Position numbers and translations under genes: made by a program. A stretch of 6,134 nt of DNA from Nocardioidaceae bacterium (lineage in GTDB: Bacteria > Actinomycetota > Actinomycetes > Propionibacteriales > Nocardioidaceae), in assembly GCA_025966335.1 (NCBI GenBank), contig JAICRS010000180.1, positions 1-6,134 on the forward strand. The letters run 5' to 3'. Below the pieces are notes generated by a model. It was not told the origin of the DNA, ran no database searches, and saw nothing but the letters and a program-made list of their open reading frames with translations. This document shows positions 1-4,775 of this stretch, piece after piece. Within the stretch, counting starts at the first letter, position 1; each line of letters starts with the position of its first letter.

Positions 1-184
1 ATCGACCAACGGACACTTGAGGTAGGTCAGGTCCGCGATCTCCTCGGCAGGGGGCAGGCGTCCGGGTCCGCGAGGTCCACGATGAGTCGATCCCGGCATC
101 GCGGACCCACCCGAAGTCGACCGGGCAACCGCCGTGCCACAGCCGACCGGGAACCAGCTCCGTCGGCGGGTCGGCCGGCGCCAC
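1..184 (-). pseudogene. Dual-specificity/tyrosine phosphatase-like gene, 5' part, with two apparent frameshifts; runs off the left edge
   Basis: Reading the minus strand from a GTG at 184-182, the protein carries ELVPGRLWHGG (residues 9-19) and then CPVDFGWVRDAGID (20-33). After base 86 the plausible protein continues in another frame as IVDLADPDAC (about 83-54), and then in a third frame as AEEIADLTYLKCPLVD (48-1). Joined, these match the front of dual-specificity phosphatases: a 'LxPGRLWxGG' strand, a helix ending in GI, a 'VDLAD' strand, then 'YLxxPLxD'. Third-position G/C supports the switches: the last segment is almost all G/C-ending in its frame and mostly A/T-ending in the starting frame. 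One missing base near 84-85 and one in the run of five G at 50-54 would restore one frame. The catalytic Cys-x5-Arg loop would lie outside the window, so function cannot be verified. It starts 48 nt after the wrbA stop, in the same frame as that stop, with no clear ribosome binding site. The breaks may be true decay or sequencing/assembly indels. The family call is inferred from pattern, not alignment. Confidence 0.6.
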
Positions 185-232
185 GCCGGGCAGGTCGACC
201 GGGTCAGTGGTCCAGTTGAGAGCTGAGACGGC

Positions 233-853
233 TCAAGCCTCCTTCTCGCCGACCTTCAGCAGCCGGGCGACGTGGACGGCGCGCTCGGCCATGTGGTCGA
301 GGGCGTTGTACTCGGCCTTGCCGAGCTCCTCGTCGTTGGTCGGACCGGTGACGTGGCTGACGCCGTACGGATTGCCGTCCTCGAACTTGATCGGGTCGGT
401 GTAGCCGGGCGAGACGATCAGTCCGCCGAAGTGGTGGATCGTGTTGTACAGCGCGAGCAGGGTCGACTCCTGGCCGCCGTGTGCGGTCTGGGACGAGGTG
501 AAGCCGGCGTACACCTTGTTCGCGAGCAGCCCTTGGCCCCACTGCGGACCGAGGGTGTCGATGAACTGCTTCAGCTGGCTCGCCACGTTGCCGAACCGGG
601 TCGGCGACCCGAACAGGACCACGTCGGCCCACACCACGTCGTCGGGGGTGGCGACCGGCTCGTCCTTGATCTGCTCACGGTGCTGCGCCCAGGCCCCCAC
701 CTGCTCGATCACCTCGTCCGGCGCCAGCTCTGCGACGTGCCGCAGGCGTACTTCGCCGCCCGCCTTCTCCGCGGACTGGCTCAGCCGCTCGGCCATCGCC
801 TGGGTGGTTCCCGTCGCGGAGTAGTAGATGACGGAGACGTTCACGCTGGTCAT
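233..853 (-). CDS. wrbA: WrbA-type NAD(P)H:quinone oxidoreductase (flavodoxin-like, FMN)
   Basis: The 206-residue protein has the length of the WrbA family (about 200). WrbA enzymes are cytoplasmic FMN proteins, usually tetrameric, that reduce quinones by two electrons using NAD(P)H and so limit semiquinone and oxidative stress. Visible marks are the phosphate-binding loop YYSATGTTQ (residues 10-18) after the first strand, GSPTRFGNVASQLKQFID (82-99), the TSSQTAHGGQE loop (119-129) typical of WrbA, HHFGGLIVSPGY (140-151), and GNPYGVSHVTG (160-170). A family insert around residues 45-70 separates it from short flavodoxins. The ATG at 853 is preceded at 8 nt by GAGGTG (plus-strand 862-867), a good ribosome binding site, which fixes the start. 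It is divergent from the MBL gene. The phosphatase-like fragment follows on the same strand 48 nt after its stop and could be co-transcribed. Nothing looks damaged. Confidence 0.95.
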   Translation of the reverse strand: MTSVNVSVIYYSATGTTQAMAERLSQSAEKAGGEVRLRHVAELAPDEVIEQVGAWAQHREQIKDEPVATPDDVVWADVVLFGSPTRFGNVASQLKQFIDTLGPQWGQGLLANKVYAGFTSSQTAHGGQESTLLALYNTIHHFGGLIVSPGYTDPIKFEDGNPYGVSHVTGPTNDEELGKAEYNALDHMAERAVHVARLLKVGEKEA

Positions 854-969
854 GCCGTTCTCACCTCGGATGTGCTGCGGGGACAGGTCGACCCGTGTCG
901 AAGGGCCATCCAGGATAGGTATCCGATCGATTTGGGGCTAAACGTGCTCGGCGGTGGGTACGCCGGGCC
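854..969. promoter_or_regulatory. Divergent promoter region between wrbA and the MBL hydrolase gene
   Basis: This 116-bp gap is the only divergent intergenic region in the window, so promoters for both directions should lie here. Its centre (about 905-945) is more AT-rich than the surrounding genes. On the minus strand TATCCT (917-912) fits an actinobacterial TANNNT -10 element for wrbA and would give a leader of roughly 50 nt. The -35 partner 17-18 bp upstream (TAGCCC or TTAGCC) is weak. The -10 candidate lies inside a dyad, GGATA-GG-TATCC (913-924), which could be an operator. The wrbA ribosome binding site lies at 862-867. A GGTGGG at 953-958 may serve the MBL gene. No convincing plus-strand -10/-35 pair was seen. 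The promoter role is positional inference; the dyad is short enough to be chance. Confidence 0.4.
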
Positions 970-1767
970 ATGGACGGCATCACCTTCATCGGCAACGCCA
1001 CGACGCTGATCCGGCTGGGCACGTTCACCCTGCTGACCGACCCCAACTTCCTGCACCGGGGACAGCGCGCCTACCTAGGCAAGGGCCTGTGGTCGCGGAG
1101 GTTGCGTGAGCCCGCGATGCAGCCCGACGGACTCCCGCCGCTGGACGCCGTGGTTCTCTCGCACCTGCACGGCGACCACTTCGACCGCGTGGCACGGCGC
1201 AGGCTGACCCGGACCCCACCCGTGGTGACGACACCGCATGCGGCCGGTCGCCTGGAGAAATGGGGGTTCACCACCGATGCACTGCAGAACTGGCAGGTGC
1301 ACGAGCAGACCAAGGGACTCGAACGCCTCACGGTCGAGTCCGTCCCCGGCGTGCACGCCCGCGGAGCACTCGGCAGACTGTTACCGCCGGTGATGGGCTC
1401 GTGGGTCGAGCACCACGTCAACGGCGTCCTGCAGCATCGGATCTACATCAGCGGAGATACCTTGACCGGCGACCACGTGGACGAGATCCGCCGACGCCAC
1501 CCGGCGCCCGGCGTCGCGGTCGTGCACCTCGGCGGCACCCGGGTGCTGTTCTCGACGGTCACCATGGACGCCGAGCAGGGGATCGACTTCGTCCGCCGGG
1601 TCGACCCCGGTCGCGTGATCCCGGTCCACTACGACGACTACCGGGTGTTCAAGTCCCCGCTGTCCGACTTCGTCGACGCAGCCGGCGCCGCCGGTCTCGG
1701 CAGCCGGATCGATGTCCCGCTCCGGGGCGAGACGCTGCCGCTGCCGGCGGGCCCCGTGGGCGCATGA
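970..1767 (+). CDS. MBL-fold metallo-hydrolase (UlaG/RomA-like, two-metal site)
   Basis: The 265-residue protein is a metallo-beta-lactamase-fold hydrolase. It opens with ITFIGNATTLI (residues 4-14) and LLTDPNFLHRGQ (21-32), typical of UlaG-like members that begin directly with the fold. The metal motif SHLHGDHFD gives H65, H67, D69 and H70. Further candidate ligands are H129 in PGVHA, D163 in YISGDTL and H220 in IPVHYDDY, so the full two-metal set appears present. LLPPVMGS (137-144) and HLGGTRVLFSTVTMD (186-200) are also characteristic of this subgroup. No signal peptide or membrane segment is visible, so it is probably cytoplasmic. The family includes lactonases, phosphodiesterases and phospholipase D-like enzymes; the substrate cannot be read from sequence. 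The ATG at 970 is kept because the first beta strand follows at once, and GGTGGG lies 11 nt upstream. Its stop overlaps the start of the antiporter gene (ATGA), implying translational coupling. Confidence 0.9.
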   Translation: MDGITFIGNATTLIRLGTFTLLTDPNFLHRGQRAYLGKGLWSRRLREPAMQPDGLPPLDAVVLSHLHGDHFDRVARRRLTRTPPVVTTPHAAGRLEKWGFTTDALQNWQVHEQTKGLERLTVESVPGVHARGALGRLLPPVMGSWVEHHVNGVLQHRIYISGDTLTGDHVDEIRRRHPAPGVAVVHLGGTRVLFSTVTMDAEQGIDFVRRVDPGRVIPVHYDDYRVFKSPLSDFVDAAGAAGLGSRIDVPLRGETLPLPAGPVGA

Positions 1768-3074
1768 CGCCGGAGCTCGTCTACATCCTCGCGGGCGGAT
1801 CCCTGCTGCTCGCCGTACTCCTTCCCATCCTGCTGCGGCGGGTCGCCGTCTCCGCACCGATGGTGCTGCTCGGAGTCGGCGCACTCATCGGGCTGCTTCC
1901 GGCGTTCGAGGGCATCGACGTCGCGCCGATCGACCACCGGGCGTTCACCGAGCACCTCACCGAGTTCACCGTGCTGATCGCCCTGATGGGTGTCGGGCTG
2001 GCGCTCGACCGCCCGTTGAGCCTTCTGTCCTGGCAGAGCTGGCGGCGGTGGGGTGCCACCTGGCGGATGCTGGGGATCGCGATGCCGCTGGCCATCGCCG
2101 GCGTCGCCCTCCTTGGCTGGTCGGTGATGGGCCTGGCCCCGGCCGCCGCGGTGCTTCTCGGCGCAGCGCTCGCGCCGACCGACCCGGTTCTCGCCTCCGA
2201 CGTGCAGGTGGAAGGCCCCACCTCCCTCGGCACCGGCAGCAGTGAGGAGATCGACGAGCAGGACGAGGTCCGGTTCGCGCTTACCTCGGAGGCGGGGCTC
2301 AACGACGGGCTCGCGTTCCCGTTCGTCTACCTGGCGATCCTGATGGCCACTCTCGGACCGGTGTCCGAGTGGGCGTTGCGCTGGGTCGGCTGGGAGCTCG
2401 TCGGCAAGGTAGTGCTCGGAACCGTGATCGGTGTCGCCGTCGGCTGGGTGCTGGCCAAGGTCGCCTTCCGCGTACGCCGCCCGTCATTGCGGCTCGCCGA
2501 GACGGGTGAGCCCCTGCTGGCGCTGGCCGCGGTGCTGCTGTCCTACGGTGCTGCGGAGGCGATCGGCGGGTACGGCTTCCTTGCCGTCTTCGCCTGCGCG
2601 ATGACCCTGCGGTCGGCCGAGCGCGGGCACGACTACCACGTGCACATGCACCAGATCATCGAGCGCCTCGAGCGGCTGCTGACGCTCGTCGTCCTGCTCC
2701 TGCTGGGGGTGGCGTTCACCAACGGGATGCTGCGCAACCTGACCTGGGAGGCGGTGCTGGTCGCCGTCGCGCTGGTGTTCCTGGTCCGGCCGCTGACCGG
2801 GCTGGTCGCCCTGTGGCTCGGCAAGAGCGAGGACCGGGTCGGCGACAAGTCGCTGACCTCGAGTGAGCGGCTGGCGGTGTCCTTCTTCGGGGTGCGCGGC
2901 GTGGGTTCGCTGTTCTACGTCGCCTACGCCACCGGGCAGGCCAGGTTCGGGAACCACGAGCTGTTGTGGGCCACCGTCGGCTTCACCGTGATGCTCTCGG
3001 TGTTCGTGCACGGGATCTCCGCCAGCCCGGTGATGAAGCGGCTGGACCGGTCCCGCGGGGTGCTCAGCCGTTGA
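1764..3074 (+). CDS. CPA1/NhaP-type Na+(K+)/H+ antiporter
   Basis: The 436-residue protein is a polytopic inner-membrane exchanger with about a dozen hydrophobic segments, starting with VYILAGGSLLLAVLLPILL (residues 6-24). Key CPA1 motifs are visible: LAPTDPVLASDV (136-147) with the T139-D140 pair of the unwound helix, SEAGLNDGLAFPFV (175-188) with the N180-D181 pair typical of electroneutral exchangers, and FFGVRGVGS (374-382) with the conserved R378. It should swap cytoplasmic Na+ or K+ for protons, or the reverse, in pH and salt homeostasis. Length is normal for members lacking a long regulatory tail; no TrkA-type domain is present. The reading frame stays open upstream to 1260, but that part is an Arg/Pro-rich shadow of the MBL gene. 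The ATG at 1764 begins directly before the first membrane helix and forms a 4-bp ATGA overlap with the MBL stop, so this start is preferred. Ion preference is not determinable. Confidence 0.93.
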   Translation: MTPELVYILAGGSLLLAVLLPILLRRVAVSAPMVLLGVGALIGLLPAFEGIDVAPIDHRAFTEHLTEFTVLIALMGVGLALDRPLSLLSWQSWRRWGATWRMLGIAMPLAIAGVALLGWSVMGLAPAAAVLLGAALAPTDPVLASDVQVEGPTSLGTGSSEEIDEQDEVRFALTSEAGLNDGLAFPFVYLAILMATLGPVSEWALRWVGWELVGKVVLGTVIGVAVGWVLAKVAFRVRRPSLRLAETGEPLLALAAVLLSYGAAEAIGGYGFLAVFACAMTLRSAERGHDYHVHMHQIIERLERLLTLVVLLLLGVAFTNGMLRNLTWEAVLVAVALVFLVRPLTGLVALWLGKSEDRVGDKSLTSSERLAVSFFGVRGVGSLFYVAYATGQARFGNHELLWATVGFTVMLSVFVHGISASPVMKRLDRSRGVLSR

Positions 3075-3150
3075 CAGGTGTCGCCGACCGGTCCGGCTGT
3101 GCCATGGTTTCGGCGTGGAGAATCGCCGCCATTCGCGACCTGAGGTCTCG

Positions 3151-3648
3151 GTGCGCCTGGTCCGGTTGAACCCGGACGTGATGGAGCTGCTGGTCGCCGG
3201 TGACCGTGTCGCCGCCGCCGAGGCCACGGGGGTCGAGATCAGTGACTTCCTGGCCGGCGACGACTGCGCCTGGCTCTACCGGGTGCGCCTGGAGCAGATC
3301 GCCGGGGACCCGGAGAGCGCGGAGTGGGTCGTGCGCGCCGCGGTCTCCGAGCCGGACGGGGCAGTCGTCGGCCATGCCGGCTTCCACGGGCCACCGGACG
3401 AGGACGGCCTGGTCGAGGTGGGCTACACGGTCGACCCGGCGTACCGGCGGCGTGGCTACGCCCGCGCCATGGTCCGCGAGCTGCTGCGGTGGGCGGCCGA
3501 AGACGACCGGGTCCGCGTGGTCCGCGCCTCCATCAGCCCCGACAACGCCGCCTCCCTGGCGACGATCGCCGGTTTCGGTTTCGTGAAGGTCGGCGAGCAG
3601 TGGGACGACGAGGACGGTCTCGAGACGTTGTTCGAGCGCCGCGTGTAG
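3151..3648 (+). CDS. GNAT-family N-acetyltransferase (RimJ/RimL-like)
   Basis: The 165-residue protein belongs to the acetyl-CoA-dependent GNAT superfamily. Motif A is seen as LVEVGYTVDPAYRRRGYA (about residues 87-104), where R100-R101-G102-Y103-A104 forms the pyrophosphate-binding turn. Motif B is ASISPDNAASLATIAGFGF (126-144), typical of RimJ/RimL-type members that acetylate N-termini or small amines. Acceptor substrate is unknown, and a cytoplasmic location is expected. I chose the GTG at 3151 because GAGG lies 5 nt upstream (3142-3145) and the protein then opens with the usual 'MRLVRLNPDV' strand. An in-frame GTG at 3115 would add 12 polar residues but has no ribosome binding site. The gene follows the antiporter on the same strand and may be read through from it. 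Its TAG stop at 3646-3648 directly touches the stop of the convergent protease gene. Confidence 0.88.
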   Translation: MRLVRLNPDVMELLVAGDRVAAAEATGVEISDFLAGDDCAWLYRVRLEQIAGDPESAEWVVRAAVSEPDGAVVGHAGFHGPPDEDGLVEVGYTVDPAYRRRGYARAMVRELLRWAAEDDRVRVVRASISPDNAASLATIAGFGFVKVGEQWDDEDGLETLFERRV

Positions 3649-3652
3649 CTAC
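3645..3652. other. Zero-gap convergent gene junction: stop codons abut in a palindrome
   Basis: The plus-strand acetyltransferase ends in TAG (3646-3648), and the minus-strand metalloprotease ends in TAG read from CTA (3649-3651). Together with one base on each side they form the perfect palindrome GTAGCTAC. There is no intergenic base and no hairpin-plus-T-tract terminator at the junction, so transcripts from each side probably run into the opposite gene before ending. Confidence 0.85.
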
Positions 3653-4686
3653 GACAGGCAGCCACGGTTCGCGCCGACCTTGGCCAGACCGGCCAGGTCG
3701 CCGGCGCCCCACCGGGCCCGTCCCCGCTGCATCAGCGGGTACATCAGCTGCCGACGGTCGTCGACGTGCTGCAGCCCGATCGCGTGGCCGATCTCGTGCA
3801 TGAGCAGCTCGCCGCGGGTCACGCCGCGACCGAAGCCCGCACGCAGCCGGTCCTGCTGGGTCGCGTCCAGGACGACGTAGCCGGAGTCGATCCGCGAGGC
3901 GGCGCTGCCGTCGGCGTTGCGGAACCCGAAGGCCCAGGCCGCACCGCCGACACCCATCGGCCGGCCGCCGTTCATCGTGAGCAGCGGTGACTGGCTCGGT
4001 CTCGCCCAGGCGAACACCAGGTCGGTGTCGTCGGGGTAGGTGTTGATGAAGTCCTGCGGGATGATCCCGGTGGTTCCGCGGTAGACGAACCGGAGCCCGG
4101 TCGCCTGGTACACCCGGTGCAGCGCACCGCGGATGTCCTTGCGGGCGCCGGGGCCGGCCTGCGACGTGTTCAGCCGGTAGCCGATCACCCGGCACGGCTC
4201 CCACCGGGCGACCGGTTCGGCCGCCAGCCGGTGTGCGCCGGCCGAACCTCGCGGGTCGTACGCCGGGACGACCTGGATCCGCCTCGTCGCGGAAACGGTC
4301 CTGCCCGCCCCGGCGCGGCCGGAGGCGACGACCCGGTAGGTGAACTCGCCGTACCACCCGGTGGGCAGCGGCAAGGAGTATCTGGCCCTCGCGGGCGAGA
4401 CCGCGGCGACCTTCGTCCAGCCGCCAGGGGTGCGGCGCTGCAGGGTCACCCGGCGCACGGCGGATGCCGGACGGGCCGCTCCGGTGACCCGGACTCGTTC
4501 GCCCGCCACGAACCGCTGCCCGGACCAGGTCGTCGACAGCGCGATCCGTGCCTGGTCGGAGGCGTGCGCCTGTGCGGCCGACGCTCCGGCGCCGGGCAGC
4601 TGCGGAGCGAGCAGGGCGGTCGCGGCCGCGAGCACGAGCAGCGTGCGGCGCCGGCGGGTGACGTCGACCCGGCGAGAGAAGGGCAT
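3649..4686 (-). CDS. Secreted zinc metalloprotease, matrixin/metzincin type, with N-terminal Ig-like domain
   Basis: The 345-residue precursor starts with an Arg-rich n-region (RRRRTLL, 11-17), a hydrophobic stretch LVLAAATALLAP (17-28) and a likely signal peptidase site near AQA-H (40/41), so it should be exported by Sec. Residues about 45-140 form an Ig-like beta domain of a kind common in actinobacterial exoproteins (VTLQRRTPGGWTKVAAVSP; WYGEFTYRVVASG). The catalytic part (about 160-345) carries LLMHEIGHAIGLQHVDD with zinc ligands H297, H301 and H307 and base E298, followed by M315 in QLMYP as the Met-turn: a complete metzincin signature. The only two cysteines, C165 and C343, bracket this domain and could form a disulfide closing it. 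No propeptide cysteine switch is visible. The ATG at 4686 is followed at once by the signal peptide and no better upstream start was found; the ribosome binding site is weak. Substrate unknown. The Calx-beta protein gene lies 89 bp upstream on the same strand. Confidence 0.88.
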   Translation of the reverse strand: MPFSRRVDVTRRRRTLLVLAAATALLAPQLPGAGASAAQAHASDQARIALSTTWSGQRFVAGERVRVTGAARPASAVRRVTLQRRTPGGWTKVAAVSPARARYSLPLPTGWYGEFTYRVVASGRAGAGRTVSATRRIQVVPAYDPRGSAGAHRLAAEPVARWEPCRVIGYRLNTSQAGPGARKDIRGALHRVYQATGLRFVYRGTTGIIPQDFINTYPDDTDLVFAWARPSQSPLLTMNGGRPMGVGGAAWAFGFRNADGSAASRIDSGYVVLDATQQDRLRAGFGRGVTRGELLMHEIGHAIGLQHVDDRRQLMYPLMQRGRARWGAGDLAGLAKVGANRGCLS

Positions 4687-4699
4687 GGCGAGGTCCGTT

Positions 4700-4715
4700 C
4701 GGAGGCAACCCTCCG
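4700..4715 (-). promoter_or_regulatory. Short inverted repeat in the leader of the metalloprotease gene
   Basis: On the minus strand CGGAGG-GTTG-CCTCCG forms a perfect 6-bp stem with a 4-nt loop, ending 13 nt before the ATG at 4686. The stem holds a GGAGG, but it lies over 20 nt from the start codon, too far for a normal ribosome binding site. No T-tract follows, so it is not a standard terminator for the upstream gene. It could be a leader hairpin or operator. A repeat of this size is expected about once in 6 kb by chance. The rest of the 4687-4775 gap is somewhat AT-richer around 4745-4770 and holds a TAGTTT (minus strand) that could be a -10 element, with no good -35. Confidence 0.25.
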
Positions 4716-4775
4716 ATTGTCGCCACAGACCGGTGCGGAACGGGACAGAATCGGAAAACTACGCCTATCGGGTGA

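Noticed and set aside
116..203. Repeated GTCGACCGGG (116-125 and 194-203)
   Set aside because: Only two short copies of a sequence made of common Val-Asp/Pro codons in high-GC DNA; no spacing or array structure.
272..1009. 245-codon plus-strand frame opposite wrbA
   Set aside because: Antisense shadow of wrbA caused by high GC; it runs through the divergent promoter region and has no domain pattern.
1260..1763. 168-codon in-frame extension of the antiporter
   Set aside because: It lies wholly within the MBL gene in another frame and is Arg/Pro-rich; the ATG at 1764 starts right before the first membrane helix and gives an ATGA overlap.
3071..3076. Perfect TTGACA overlapping the antiporter stop, as a -35 for the acetyltransferase
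   Set aside because: At 16-19 bp spacing downstream there is no TANNNT -10, the element most needed in actinobacteria, so the hexamer alone is likely chance.
3044..3093. GACCGGTC palindrome present twice (about 3045-3052 and 3086-3093), considered as operator or terminator
   Set aside because: GC-rich 8-mers of this kind recur by chance here; one copy is within the antiporter coding end, and no long stem or T-tract is present.
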